A stretch of 64,000 nt of DNA from Herbiconiux gentiana (GTDB lineage Bacteria > Actinomycetota > Actinomycetes > Actinomycetales > Microbacteriaceae). The notes under the pieces are model-generated. The model searched no databases, had not been told where the DNA came from, and saw only the letters and a program-made list of their open reading frames with translations. The DNA is taken from contig NZ_JANTEZ010000004.1 in the NCBI RefSeq assembly GCF_024978135.1, positions 124,001-188,000 of the forward strand, in the 5' to 3' direction. Position 1 is the first letter of the stretch. Each line of letters opens with the position of its first letter. This document shows, one piece after another, positions 1 to 8,828 of this stretch. A program made the translations under genes and the position numbers.

Positions 1-77
1 CAGCTCGGCGAGCGAGTGCCCGGGCGGGGGCGACGACGCGGGCGACGGCTCGTGCCCGCGCGGCTGCCGGGTGTCGC

Positions 78-809
78 TCACGCCCGGTCGGTGCCGGCGG
101 TCGACACGCGCACGCTGCCGGTGTCGGGGGTGACCTTCCAGACGCTGCCGCGGCCGACGACCCGCAGGGGGCCCTCGCCGATCACCAGGCCCGTGTGCTC
201 GTCGATCGCCACGCCGCCGTCGACGAGCCCGGCCTCGGTCGCCGCGATCAGCCGCGACACCGAACCCCACTGCGCGGCATGCACGTCGACCGCGAGGTCG
301 ATCAGGCCGAGGCCCTCGGCGACGGTGAGCTGCTCGAGGTCTTCCGAGGCCTCCTCGGCGCCGATCTCGACCTCGTCGATCTTCCAGCCGCCGACGATGG
401 CGCGCTCGGCGACGATCGCGGCCCCGGCCGAGAAGCCGAGGTAGGGAACACCCGAGGCGACGAGACGCCGCAGTTCGAGGAAGGAGGGCGCCAGCGACGT
501 GCGGTAGGCGGGGGTCAGCCCGCCCCAGACGACGATGCCGTCGACGTCGGCGAACGCGGCCGGCGCGATGGGGGCGTTCTCGGGCGCCAGCACGGCGACC
601 GGCTCGATCTTGCCGAGCTGCTCGAACACGGTGACGAGCTCGGCGTACTTCTCGGGGGCGTCGCCGTCGCGCACCAGCACGATGGCCAGGCGGGCGCCCT
701 CGAGCTTGCCCGCCGCCTCGGCGTGCGCCGCCAGTTCGTCGAAGAACGGGCGGTAGACCGCCCCGTCGTCCTCGACGGGCCAGCCGCCGCCGATGAGGTG
801 GATGCTCAC
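78..809 (-). CDS. Peptidase S51 / class I glutamine amidotransferase-like protein
   Basis: The 243-residue protein begins SIHLIGGGW and has the fold signature of the dipeptidase E/cyanophycinase group: a nucleophile elbow GFSAGAA near residue 128 and a preceding VVWGGL strand. The family cleaves peptides with a serine nucleophile; the substrate here cannot be read from sequence. I chose the GTG at 809 because it overlaps the stop of the phosphoribosyltransferase gene by 4 bases (GTGA), which implies translational coupling; the longer ATG start would bury 16 codons in the upstream gene. Cytoplasmic, no signal peptide. The two genes form an operon read towards the window edge. The nucleophile motif is clear; the specific function is not. 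Confidence 0.8.
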   Translation of the reverse strand: MSIHLIGGGWPVEDDGAVYRPFFDELAAHAEAAGKLEGARLAIVLVRDGDAPEKYAELVTVFEQLGKIEPVAVLAPENAPIAPAAFADVDGIVVWGGLTPAYRTSLAPSFLELRRLVASGVPYLGFSAGAAIVAERAIVGGWKIDEVEIGAEEASEDLEQLTVAEGLGLIDLAVDVHAAQWGSVSRLIAATEAGLVDGGVAIDEHTGLVIGEGPLRVVGRGSVWKVTPDTGSVRVSTAGTDRA

Positions 810-1357
810 GCTTCGAGCGACCGCTCGTCGCCCACCGGCGGGTGCGCCGACCACGGGAACACGATCCAGCGATCGGTCGTCTTCCAGTGGAAGTCGGGCG
901 CGATCACCGAACGCGGCTTGATGTAGAGGGTGGCCGACTTGACGGTGATGTCGACCTTCTCGAGCAGCTCGACCACGAGGGCGAGCGTGCGCCCGGAGTC
1001 GGCCACGTCGTCGACGAGCAGCACGTTCTTGCCGATCAGCGGCTCGTTGTCGAGCAGCGGCGGCAGGATGATCGGCTCGGGCAGGGTCTCCTCGACGTCG
1101 GAATAGAACTCCACGTTCAGGCTGCCGCAGCTCTTCACGCCGAGCGCGTAGGCGAGAGCTCCGCCCGGGATCAGGCCGCCGCGGGCGATCGCGATCACGA
1201 AGTCGGGCTCGAAGCCGCTCTCGACGATGTCGCGGGCGAGCGAGCGTGACGCGTCGCCGAACTCGAGCCAGCCGAGCACCTCGCGCTCCGGAGCGGCCGG
1301 GGCGGCCGGGGCGGCCGCGGTGTCGTCGAGGGCGAGGTCGTCTGAGGCCGAATTCAT
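806..1357 (-). CDS. Phosphoribosyltransferase family protein
   Basis: A 183-residue protein with the PRPP-binding loop LLVDDVADSGRTL at about residues 118-130, the diagnostic acidic pair plus TL of type I phosphoribosyltransferases. An IAIARGGLIPG segment lies upstream, as in hypoxanthine/xanthine enzymes. It probably salvages a purine or related base with PRPP; the base is unknown because the hood region is not diagnostic to me. The N-terminal 30 residues are acidic and Ala/Pro-rich and probably disordered. First gene of a two-gene operon with the S51-like gene. Transcription probably starts at the ATG itself, since a TAGCGT -10 box ends 8 bases upstream. Confidence 0.85.
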   Translation of the reverse strand: MNSASDDLALDDTAAAPAAPAAPEREVLGWLEFGDASRSLARDIVESGFEPDFVIAIARGGLIPGGALAYALGVKSCGSLNVEFYSDVEETLPEPIILPPLLDNEPLIGKNVLLVDDVADSGRTLALVVELLEKVDITVKSATLYIKPRSVIAPDFHWKTTDRWIVFPWSAHPPVGDERSLEA

Positions 1358-1364
1358 GGAGGCA

Positions 1365-1409
1365 ACGCTATCGGTAATCCGCCCGCGCGGACGACCCGGC
1401 CGCTAGCAT
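1365..1409. promoter_or_regulatory. Divergent promoter pair for two leaderless genes
   Basis: Minus strand: TAGCGT (1365-1370) lies 7 bases before the ATG at 1357. Plus strand: TAGCAT (1404-1409) lies 6 bases before the ATG at 1416. Neither start has a Shine-Dalgarno sequence, so both mRNAs probably begin at the start codon. Confidence 0.6.
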
Positions 1410-1415
1410 CCGTTC

Positions 1416-2891
1416 ATGACCCGAGCCGCCGCCCCCGCCGCCCCGTCCGCCCGCGGCGCGCTCGGCGTCTCGGCGTCGCTGATCGGCTTCCTGTTCGCGG
1501 TCGAGCTGACGAGCGGGGTGCTGCAGGGCTACTACGTGCCGCTCATCTCCGACCTGGTGCAGCACCTCGGCATCCGCGACGCCGACTTCAACTGGTTCGA
1601 GGCGGCTCAGCTGCTGCTCTCGGCCCTCGTCGTGCCGGTGCTGGCGAAGCTCGGCGACATGACGGGGCACAAGCGGATGCTGCTGGTCGCCACTGTGGTC
1701 ACCGCCGGCGCGAGCTGGTGGCTCGTCGTCGCGGGCGACTTCACGAGCTTCCTGGTGGCCTGGGCGCTGCAGGGCTTCTACGTGGTGTGGCTGCCGCTCG
1801 AGGTCGCGCTGATCTTCGACCGCGGGCGCCGCACCGGCCGCGCGGCCTCGCAGACGAGGCGCGCGGCCGGGCTGCTCGTCGTGGCGCTGGAGACCGGCGC
1901 CATCGTCGGCGCGCTGGCGGGCGGGGCCGTCTTCACCGCCCTGGGCGGCGACGTGGGCCTGACGCTGATGATCCCGGCGATCGCCGTCACGCTGGTGTTC
2001 TTCGTCATCCTGTTCGGGGTACCCGAGTCGGTGCCGGAGCCCGGTCGACGCAGCCTCGACGTGGTGGGCTTCACCCTGCTCACGATCGGGCTGCTCCTGA
2101 TCACGAGCGGCCTCACCTTCCTGCGGGTGAACGGCCCGGGCACCTGGTGGGTCTGGGTGCTGATGGCCGCCGGGGTGCTGGCGTTCATCCCGTTCGGCCG
2201 CTGGGAGCTGCGGCAGGATGACCCGGCGATCGATCTGCGGGTGCTCCGTCAGCCCTCGATGTGGCCCGTGCAGCTGACGGCCGGCCTCGTGGGCATCAGC
2301 CTGCTCGGCGCGCAGGCGCCTCTCAGCACCTTCGCCGGCACCGATCCGTCGAACGGCTACGGGCTCGGGCTCGCCGCGACCAGCCGGTCGATCCTGATCG
2401 GGGCGTACCTGCTGGCGATGATCGTCGGAGCCGTGCTGTTCCCAATGGTCTCGCGGCGGTCGAGCCCCCGGGTGGCGCTGATCGCGGCCACCTTCCTGGT
2501 GGCGAGCGGCTACGCCCTGTTCCTGCCGTTCCACCAGGAGACGTGGCAGGTGGTGACGAACATGATCATCGCCGGCCTCGGCTCGGGGGCACTCGTCGGA
2601 GCCCTGCCGGCGGCGGCCGCGGCGGCAGCGCCGGCGGGCCAGACGGGCATCGCCGCCGGGCTCACGAACACGACCAAGACGATCGGCGGATCGTTCGCCT
2701 CGGCCGTGTTCGCCGTGGTGCTGTTCCACGGGGCGTCGACCGCGGTCGGGGCCACCGCCTCGAGCCTCGAGGGTTACCTCGTGGTCTGGGCGATCTGCGC
2801 GGGCGGCGCGCTGGCGGCGGCCGTGCTCCTGTTCTTCGTGCCGAAGCTCGCCTTCGCCGATCCGGTCGCCGCGCCCGTCAGCTCTCCCTGA
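1416..2891 (+). CDS. MFS transporter, drug:H+ antiporter type
   Basis: A 491-residue, strongly hydrophobic protein with about 14 predicted membrane segments, matching DHA2 (EmrB/QacA-like) exporters in length. The loop after the second helix reads LAKLGDMTGHKRM, a version of the MFS motif A. It should sit in the cytoplasmic membrane and export small molecules with proton motive force; the substrate is not predictable. It starts with ATG directly 6 bases after a TAGCAT box and has no ribosome-binding site. It is convergent with the short-chain dehydrogenase gene; the two stops are 3 bases apart inside a 17-base tandem repeat. Confidence 0.88.
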   Translation: MTRAAAPAAPSARGALGVSASLIGFLFAVELTSGVLQGYYVPLISDLVQHLGIRDADFNWFEAAQLLLSALVVPVLAKLGDMTGHKRMLLVATVVTAGASWWLVVAGDFTSFLVAWALQGFYVVWLPLEVALIFDRGRRTGRAASQTRRAAGLLVVALETGAIVGALAGGAVFTALGGDVGLTLMIPAIAVTLVFFVILFGVPESVPEPGRRSLDVVGFTLLTIGLLLITSGLTFLRVNGPGTWWVWVLMAAGVLAFIPFGRWELRQDDPAIDLRVLRQPSMWPVQLTAGLVGISLLGAQAPLSTFAGTDPSNGYGLGLAATSRSILIGAYLLAMIVGAVLFPMVSRRSSPRVALIAATFLVASGYALFLPFHQETWQVVTNMIIAGLGSGALVGALPAAAAAAAPAGQTGIAAGLTNTTKTIGGSFASAVFAVVLFHGASTAVGATASSLEGYLVVWAICAGGALAAAVLLFFVPKLAFADPVAAPVSSP

Positions 2892-2920
2892 CCGTCAGCT
2901 CTTCTTGACCGTCAGCTCGC
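2877..2920. repeat. 17-base tandem repeat across a convergent gene junction
   Basis: Two units (2877-2893 and 2894-2910) and a partial third, each beginning GTCAGCTC and the first two ending TGACC. Each of the first two units contains a stop for the plus-strand MFS gene (TGA), and every copy contains one for the minus-strand dehydrogenase (TCA). Confidence 0.75.
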
Positions 2921-3668
2921 CGCGCGCGATCTTGTGCACCGCCGACTGGGCGACCGGCTTCACGACCACGAGGTCGAGACTGACGTGCGCGGGCATGCCG
3001 AGCATCATCGCGATGGTGGCCGCCACGTCGTCGGCGCTCAGCGGGTCGGGCACGTTCTCGTAGACCGAGTCGGCCCGCTTCTGGTCGCCGCGGAAGCGGT
3101 TCAGCGAGAACTCCTCCGTCTTCACCATCCCGGGCGCGATCTCGAGCACGCGGATCGGCTCCCCGCTCAGCTCCAGCCGCAGCACGTCGACCATCGAGTG
3201 CACCGCGAACTTCGCCGCGTTGTAGCCGCCGCCGCCCTCGTACGACACGTGCCCGGCGATCGAGGACACGGTGAGGATGTCAGCCGAGCCGCCCGGCTCC
3301 ACCGAGGAGCGCAGCAGCGGCAGCAGCGCCGAGGTCAGCCGCTTCACCGCCAGCACGTTGATCTCGAACATCCACCGCCAGTCGTCGGCGTCGCTGTTCT
3401 CGACGCTGTCGAGGCCCATGGCGCCGCCGGCGTTGTTCACGAGGGCGGTCACACCCCCGGTCGAGGCCAGGAAGTCGCGGAGCGCCTCGATGTCGGCCGC
3501 GTCCGTGAGGTCGGCAGTGAACACCTCGCAGCCGGTCTCCGCGGCCAGCTCCTCGAGCCGGTCGGCCCGCCTCGCCACGCCGACGACCTTCCAGCCGTCG
3601 TGCTGCAGCCGACGGACCGTCGCCGCCCCGATCCCCGAACTCGCCCCTGTGACAACCGCGCGCTTCAT
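2895..3668 (-). CDS. SDR family NAD(P)-dependent oxidoreductase
   Basis: A 257-residue classical short-chain dehydrogenase. The Rossmann motif TGASSGIG occupies residues 7-14, NNAG is at about 82-85, the catalytic serine lies in SSIAG near 137, and the Y-x-x-x-K pair is YNAAK at about 150. Sequence style and length resemble the YdfG-type 3-hydroxy acid or serine dehydrogenases. It reduces or oxidises a small alcohol/ketone with NAD(P)H in the cytosol; the substrate is unknown. A GGAGAGG ribosome-binding site precedes the ATG. It diverges from the acyltransferase gene. Confidence 0.9.
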   Translation of the reverse strand: MKRAVVTGASSGIGAATVRRLQHDGWKVVGVARRADRLEELAAETGCEVFTADLTDAADIEALRDFLASTGGVTALVNNAGGAMGLDSVENSDADDWRWMFEINVLAVKRLTSALLPLLRSSVEPGGSADILTVSSIAGHVSYEGGGGYNAAKFAVHSMVDVLRLELSGEPIRVLEIAPGMVKTEEFSLNRFRGDQKRADSVYENVPDPLSADDVAATIAMMLGMPAHVSLDLVVVKPVAQSAVHKIARGELTVKKS

Positions 3669-3724
3669 CAGCGAACCTCTCCGACCGGGACCGCCCCGGT
3701 CCCTTCCGTGCCTACAAAGGTAGT

Positions 3725-4807
3725 GTGACGAGGGTGACTCAGCCCGCCACCCCCGCCGAGACGGCGCCGTCCCGGCCGAAGCGGGTCCCGCTCTGGGACA
3801 ACGCGCGCTTCATCGCCATCCTGCTCGTGGTGGTCGGTCACGCCGTCCTCAAGCTGATCGCCGAGTCCGACACCGCCTACGGCGTCTACCTGTTCATCTA
3901 CGCGTTCCACGTGCCGGTCTTCGTGGCGGTGGCCGGCTACTTCGCCAAGGCGGATGCTCCGGGCCCGAAGCAGCTGCGCCGCATCGTCACCGACCTCGTG
4001 CTGCCGTACCTCATCTTCGAGACGATCTGGTCGGTCATCCACTCGATCGTGGCCGGCTCCCTGCTGTTCGACTACGCGATGCCGTCGTGGACGCTGTGGT
4101 TCCTGCTCGCGCTGATCATCTGGCGGGTCAGCCTGCCCTACCTCGCCCTGCTGAAGCACCCGCTGCTGATCGCCGTCGTCATCTCGGTGGCCTCCGGTTA
4201 CCTGCCCGCCATCGGCGGGGTCTTCGCCCTCGACCGCACCCTCACGCTGCTGCCGTTCTTCGTGCTGGGCTGGCGGCTGCGGCAGCTCCCGCTGACCGCG
4301 ATCTGGCTGCGGGCGTCAGCGCGCACCGTGATCCTGGTGCGGGCGGCGGCGATCGCGGTCTTCGCCGCGGTGGCGCTCGTGATCGCACTGAACGTCCCGG
4401 TGCTCCGCGAGATCAAGCTCAGGCGGTTCCTGCTGTTCCAGGAGGCCTACCCGACCTTCGGCTACGACGAGTGGTGGGCCGGGGCGGTTCGGCTCGGCGT
4501 GATCGCGCTGGCGGGCATCCTGGTGTTCGCCTTCCTGGTGCTGATGCCCCGCAGCGCGACCTGGTTCTCCCCGCTCGGCCAGGCGACCATGTACGTCTAC
4601 CTGCTGCACTCCTTCGTGCTCTACCCGATCCGCGAGTCGGGCGTTCTGAGCGGGCCGCAGAACGACCTGCTGCTGGTCGGGATGATCGTGTTCAGCATCC
4701 TCCTCACCCTCGTGCTGGCATCGAAGCCGGTGCGCCGCGTCACCCGGCCGCTCGTCGAGCCGCGCGCCCGGTGGCTGTTCGTTACGCCCCGCGTCGCCCG
4801 CGATTGA
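3725..4807 (+). CDS. Membrane acyltransferase, fucose 4-O-acetylase-like
   Basis: A 360-residue integral membrane protein with about ten hydrophobic segments. The N-terminal segment reads WDNARFIAILLVVVGH, and FHVPVFVAVAGY follows. These are the conserved His and Arg-containing regions of the acyltransferase-3 (OafA/YrhL; fucose 4-O-acetylase) family, which transfers acetyl groups to extracytoplasmic sugars or cell-envelope polymers. Start: GTG at 3725, 4 bases after AAAGG; a second GTG at 3734 is possible. Monocistronic; the next gene, metY, starts after a 71-base gap. The acceptor is unknown. Confidence 0.82.
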   Translation: MTRVTQPATPAETAPSRPKRVPLWDNARFIAILLVVVGHAVLKLIAESDTAYGVYLFIYAFHVPVFVAVAGYFAKADAPGPKQLRRIVTDLVLPYLIFETIWSVIHSIVAGSLLFDYAMPSWTLWFLLALIIWRVSLPYLALLKHPLLIAVVISVASGYLPAIGGVFALDRTLTLLPFFVLGWRLRQLPLTAIWLRASARTVILVRAAAIAVFAAVALVIALNVPVLREIKLRRFLLFQEAYPTFGYDEWWAGAVRLGVIALAGILVFAFLVLMPRSATWFSPLGQATMYVYLLHSFVLYPIRESGVLSGPQNDLLLVGMIVFSILLTLVLASKPVRRVTRPLVEPRARWLFVTPRVARD

Positions 4808-4878
4808 TCGCCCCGGCGCCCCGGCCGTACTCTCTCAGCAACCAGATCCCCCCGACCTTCGACCTCGAGGAAGACGTC

Positions 4879-6204
4879 ATGAGCGACACCGCAGCGAACT
4901 GGAAGTTCGAGACCAAGCAGATCCACACCGGCGCACAGCCCGACCCGACCACGAACGCCAGGGCCACGCCGATCTACCAGACCACCTCCTACGTCTTCAA
5001 CGACGCCGACCACGCCAAGAACCTGTTCGCCCTGGCCGAGTTCGGCAACATCTACACGCGCATCCACAACCCCACGCAGGACGTGGTGGAGCAGCGGGTG
5101 GCCGCCCTCGAGGGCGGCACCGCAGCCCTGCTCGTCGCCTCGGGCCAGGCCGCCGAGACCTTCGCCGTGCTGAACATCGCCCAGGCGGGCGACCACATCG
5201 TCTCGTCGTCGTCGATCTACGGCGGCACCTACAACCTCTTCAAGTACACCCTCGCGAAGCTCGGCATCGAGACCACCTTCGTGGAGGACCAGGACGACGC
5301 CGAGGAGTGGCGCCGCGCCGTGCGCCCGAACACGAAGCTGTTCTTCGCCGAGACCATCGGCAACCCGAAGATCAACATCCTCGACATCGCCCTCGTCTCG
5401 GGCGTCGCCCACGAGAACGGGGTGCCGCTGATCGTCGACAACACGATCGCCACGCCCTACCTCATCCGCCCGTTCGAGCACGGCGCCGACATCGTCGTGC
5501 ACTCCGCCACCAAGTTCCTCGGCGGGCACGGCACCGTGATCGGCGGCATCATCGTCGACGGCGGGCGGTTCGAGTGGTCGAAGAACACCGAGAAGTTCCC
5601 GGCGCTCACCGAGCCCGACCCCTCGTACCACGGCGTCAGCTACACGGGCGCGCTCGGCGACCCGATCGCCTACATCATCAAGGCGCGCGTGCAGCTGCTC
5701 CGCGACCTCGGCGCGTCGATCGCTCCGGCCAGCGCATGGCAGCTGATCCAGGGCATCGAGACGCTGTCGCTGCGCATCGAGCGGCACGTGCAGAACGCCC
5801 AGGAGATCGCGGAGTGGCTCGACTCGCACCCCGACGTGGCCTCGGTCTACTACGCCGGCCTGCCGTCGAGCCCCTGGTACGCGGCCGCGAACCGCTACGC
5901 GCCGAAGGGTGTCGGCGCGGTGCTCAGCTTCGAGCTGAAGGGCGGCGTCGAGGCGGGCGCGCGTTTCGTGGAGAGCCTGTCGCTGTTCAGCCATCTGGCG
6001 AACATCGGCGACGTGCGCTCGCTCGTCATCCACCCGGCCTCGACCACGCACTCGCAGCTCACGCCCGAGCAGCAGCTCACCGCCGGTGTGACCCCGGGTC
6101 TCGTGCGCCTCTCGGTGGGCCTGGAGAACATCGACGACCTCAAGGCCGACCTCGAGTCGGGCCTCGAGGCCGCGCGCCAGGTGGTCGCGGCGAACGCCGT
6201 CTGA
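4879..6204 (+). CDS. metY: O-acetylhomoserine sulfhydrylase (aminocarboxypropyltransferase)
   Basis: A 441-residue PLP enzyme of the Cys/Met metabolism family. It joins O-acetylhomoserine with sulfide to make homocysteine in direct-sulfhydrylation methionine synthesis. The PLP-binding lysine lies in [11 protein letters not shown] at about residue 210. QTTSYVF near the N terminus and IYTRIHNPT are also characteristic of MetY. Start ATG at 4879 follows a GAGGAAG ribosome-binding site; a longer open frame upstream only overlaps the acyltransferase gene. It precedes metX, which makes its substrate, so the pair forms a pathway module even though a strong hairpin separates them. Confidence 0.95.
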   Translation: MSDTAANWKFETKQIHTGAQPDPTTNARATPIYQTTSYVFNDADHAKNLFALAEFGNIYTRIHNPTQDVVEQRVAALEGGTAALLVASGQAAETFAVLNIAQAGDHIVSSSSIYGGTYNLFKYTLAKLGIETTFVEDQDDAEEWRRAVRPNTKLFFAETIGNPKINILDIALVSGVAHENGVPLIVDNTIATPYLIRPFEHGADIVVHSATKFLGGHGTVIGGIIVDGGRFEWSKNTEKFPALTEPDPSYHGVSYTGALGDPIAYIIKARVQLLRDLGASIAPASAWQLIQGIETLSLRIERHVQNAQEIAEWLDSHPDVASVYYAGLPSSPWYAAANRYAPKGVGAVLSFELKGGVEAGARFVESLSLFSHLANIGDVRSLVIHPASTTHSQLTPEQQLTAGVTPGLVRLSVGLENIDDLKADLESGLEAARQVVAANAV

Positions 6205-6240
6205 CCTGATCGCCCGTCACCGGATGCCCGGTGACCCTCC

Positions 6241-6279
6241 GGGGGCCCGGTGCGCGTAACAATCGCGCACCGGGCCCCC
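6241..6279 (+). terminator. Perfect 16-bp hairpin between metY and metX
   Basis: Arms 6241-6256 and 6264-6279 are exact inverse complements (GGGGGCCCGGTGCGCG) around a 7-base TAACAAT loop. No T-tract follows, as is common for high-GC terminators. It may terminate or attenuate metY transcription 24 bases before metX. Confidence 0.65.
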
Positions 6280-6303
6280 GTCTCGTGCAGAATCGACAGC
6301 GAC

Positions 6304-7539
6304 ATGGACTGGCAGACGAACGAGGACACGGTTCCGAGCGGCTTCGTCACCGACGCCCAGATCCGCTCGGTGCTCGGCAAGCCGCCGGCGTCCGGCGCGT
6401 GGCGGGCCGGTGACCCCGTCGGCCGGCGGTCGTTCGCGGCGATCGGCGACGTCGTCTTCGAGACCGGCGAGACCGTGCCGAACGGGCAGCTCGCCTACGA
6501 GAGCTACGGCACCCTCTCCCCCGCCCGCGACAACGCGGTGCTCGTGCTGCACGCGCTCACCGGCGACAGCAACCTCAACCATCCGGCCGAGCCCGGGCAT
6601 CCGACCGACGGCTGGTGGCCGGGGCTCGTGGGGCCGGGCCTGCCGATCGACACCGACCGCTGGTTCGTCGTCGCGCCGAACATGCTCGGCGGCTGCCAGG
6701 GCAGCACCGGCCCGTCGTCGATGGCGCCCGACGGCGCCGAGTGGGGCGCCCGCTTCCCGTTCACCACCATCGCCGACCAGGTGCGGGCGCAGCACGCGCT
6801 CACCCGGGCGCTCGGCATCGAGCGCTGGGCGGCCGTGGTGGGCGGCTCGATGGGCGGCATGCAGGTGCTCGAGTGGGCGGTGCGCTACCCCGACGCGATG
6901 GAGCGGATCGCGGTGATCGCGGCGCCGGCGTTCAGCTCGGCCGACCAGATCGGGTTGAACTCGGTGCAGGTCCAGGCCATCCGCGCCGATCCCGCCTTCA
7001 ACGGCGGCGACTACTACGACGCCCCCGACGGCGAGGGGCCGCACCACGGGCTGGCGCTAGCACGGCGGATGGCACTGCTGAACTACCGCAGCCCGAGCGA
7101 GCTGAACGACCGTTTCCGGCGCAGCTGGCAGAGCGGGCTCGACCCCCTCGGCGGCGGCGGACGGTTCGCCGTCGAGTCCTACCTCGACTTCCACGGCAAC
7201 AAGTTCACGAGGCGGTTCGACGCGAACAGCTACATCACCTTGGTCGAGGCGATGAACTCCCACGACCTCGGCCGCGGGCGCGCCGGCGTGCAGGCGGCGC
7301 TGGAGTCGGTGCGGGCGACGGCGCTCGTGGTCGGCATCGACAGCGACCGGCTGTTCCCCGTCGCCGACCAGGAGTTGATCGCCGAGCACCTGCCGAACAC
7401 CCTCGACGGCGACCGGCCCGTGGTGATCGAGTCGAAGTTCGGCCACGACGGCTTTTTGATCGAGTTCGACGCGGTCGGGCGCGAGATCGCGCGGCTGCTC
7501 GCGGCGCCCGGCGCCTCGGAACGCACCCGGCCGGAATGA
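6304..7539 (+). CDS. metX: Homoserine O-acetyltransferase
   Basis: A 411-residue alpha/beta hydrolase that acetylates homoserine with acetyl-CoA, giving the substrate of MetY. The nucleophile elbow is GGSMGGM (catalytic Ser at about 180), preceded by the oxyanion motif HALTGD. LGGCQGSTGPSS is a MetX signature. The acid and base are in VGIDSDRLFP and FGHDGF near the C terminus, so the triad is complete. I prefer the ATG at 6304 over upstream starts because those lie inside the 16-bp hairpin. No clear ribosome-binding site is seen. A terminator hairpin follows the stop. Confidence 0.95.
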   Translation: MDWQTNEDTVPSGFVTDAQIRSVLGKPPASGAWRAGDPVGRRSFAAIGDVVFETGETVPNGQLAYESYGTLSPARDNAVLVLHALTGDSNLNHPAEPGHPTDGWWPGLVGPGLPIDTDRWFVVAPNMLGGCQGSTGPSSMAPDGAEWGARFPFTTIADQVRAQHALTRALGIERWAAVVGGSMGGMQVLEWAVRYPDAMERIAVIAAPAFSSADQIGLNSVQVQAIRADPAFNGGDYYDAPDGEGPHHGLALARRMALLNYRSPSELNDRFRRSWQSGLDPLGGGGRFAVESYLDFHGNKFTRRFDANSYITLVEAMNSHDLGRGRAGVQAALESVRATALVVGIDSDRLFPVADQELIAEHLPNTLDGDRPVVIESKFGHDGFLIEFDAVGREIARLLAAPGASERTRPE

Positions 7540-7543
7540 GAAA

Positions 7544-7571
7544 ACCGGGGGCCGCCTCGACGACCCCCGGT
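7544..7571 (+). terminator. Rho-independent-like terminator after metX
   Basis: 8-bp stem ACCGGGGG/CCCCCGGT (7544-7551 and 7564-7571) with a 12-base loop, followed by GCATTT. Placed 4 bases after the metX stop. Confidence 0.65.
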
Positions 7572-7651
7572 GCATTTCCCCCCGGAACTGTGTCCAGCTT
7601 AGCGACAACTGTCGAGCTGCACACCGCCCCCGTTCTGGGGAGGCCCGCCTG

Positions 7652-7657
7652 TACTAT
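7652..7657 (+). promoter_or_regulatory. -10 box of the sensor kinase gene
   Basis: TACTAT lies 7 bases before the GTG at 7665, implying a leaderless transcript. No convincing -35 box. Confidence 0.5.
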
Positions 7658-7664
7658 TCAGACT

Positions 7665-8828
7665 GTGCCCAGGACCGACCGTGAACGGCGAAAGCTCCTC
7701 ACCCGCTCGGCGCGCGACCTGGGCATCCTGTTCACCGGCGCCTCGCTCGGATCGGTCGTGCTGGCGAACCTCGGGCGGCTCGAGCACGTGGCCGCGCCGG
7801 TCGTGCTTCTCGTGCTCACCGGGCTCGGGTTCTACCTCGTCGGCAGCGCCCGCTCCCTGCTCTGGCCCGGCGTCGTCTACGCCTTGAGCCTCGCGACCCT
7901 GGCGAGCTTCGCCTTCTCGGGCAGTCTGATCTCCGACGTGGCCACGACCGGGGCGGTGACCTTCTTCGCCTCCACGGCGATCCCCTCGCTCATCCTCACC
8001 GTGGCCACCACACGGCGGCTGCTCTGGATCGTCGTGCCCGCCTACCTGCCGGTGCTCGTCCTCACCTCCGTCGTGACCTGGCCGACCGGCCGCGGGGTGT
8101 TCGTGATCCTGTCCGTCGTCGCCGGCTGGGTCGCCCTGTTCATCACCGCCACCTGGCTGTCGGCGAGCCTCCGCCGCGCCTTCGGCGGCATGGCCCGGCT
8201 CGGGCGCGCCCACGCCGTGGAACGGCAGGCGAGCGAGTTCGAGGCGCAGCGCCGCCGGAGCGCCCGGCTGCTGCACGATACGGTGCTCGCTACGCTGACC
8301 CTGCTCGCCCACTCCGGCATCGGCGTGCAGCCCGATGCCCTGCGCAAGCAGGCGGCCGAGGACGCGCGGCTGCTGCGCCAGCTGCGGCTCGGCGGCACCC
8401 CGATGCCGCGCTCCTCGGGCGGGTACACGCTCGAGCACGTCGAGACCGGGGACCTCGGGCACACCCTCGAGTCGGTCAAGCAGCGCTTCGGGCGCATGGG
8501 ACTGCAGGTCGCGTGGCACGGCAGCGGACAGATCCTGCTGCCCTCGCACGTGCTCGACGCCTTCCTGCTCTCGCTCTCCGAGTGCCTGGAGAACGTGCGC
8601 CGGCACGCCCAGGTGGGCTCGGCCGACGTCACGATCTCGGAGGACGACAGCTCGGTGCGCGCCATGGTGACGGATGCGGGGGTCGGCTTCGACCTCGACA
8701 CCGTCGACATCGAGCGGCTGGGCCTCGCCGAGTCGGTGATGGCGCGCGTGCGCGACGTCGGCGGCAAGGTGCGACTGTTCTCCTCGCCCGGTGCCGGCAC
8801 GACCGTGGTGCTGGAGGTGCCGAAGTGA
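7665..8828 (+). CDS. Two-component sensor histidine kinase
   Basis: A 387-residue membrane sensor. Residues 15-165 hold about five to six hydrophobic segments. The dimerisation/phosphoacceptor region is RSARLLHDTVLATL (His at about 205), an HD-type box of NarL-partner kinases. The ATPase domain has an N box (SECLENVRRHA), a G box (DAGVGFD) and a C-terminal GAGTTV. It should autophosphorylate in response to an envelope or membrane signal and pass phosphate to the LuxR-type regulator two genes on. I chose GTG 7665 because it sits 7 bases after a -10 box; the open frame extends upstream through the metX terminator. Its stop overlaps the next start (GTGA). Confidence 0.85.
   Translation: MPRTDRERRKLLTRSARDLGILFTGASLGSVVLANLGRLEHVAAPVVLLVLTGLGFYLVGSARSLLWPGVVYALSLATLASFAFSGSLISDVATTGAVTFFASTAIPSLILTVATTRRLLWIVVPAYLPVLVLTSVVTWPTGRGVFVILSVVAGWVALFITATWLSASLRRAFGGMARLGRAHAVERQASEFEAQRRRSARLLHDTVLATLTLLAHSGIGVQPDALRKQAAEDARLLRQLRLGGTPMPRSSGGYTLEHVETGDLGHTLESVKQRFGRMGLQVAWHGSGQILLPSHVLDAFLLSLSECLENVRRHAQVGSADVTISEDDSSVRAMVTDAGVGFDLDTVDIERLGLAESVMARVRDVGGKVRLFSSPGAGTTVVLEVPK

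Noticed and set aside
1-77. Bases before the first gene
   Set aside because: Too short to tell whether they are spacer or the end of a gene beyond the window.
1368-2729. A 453-residue minus-strand frame opposite the first MFS gene
   Set aside because: Extremely charged, low-complexity translation; antisense shadow of a membrane protein gene.
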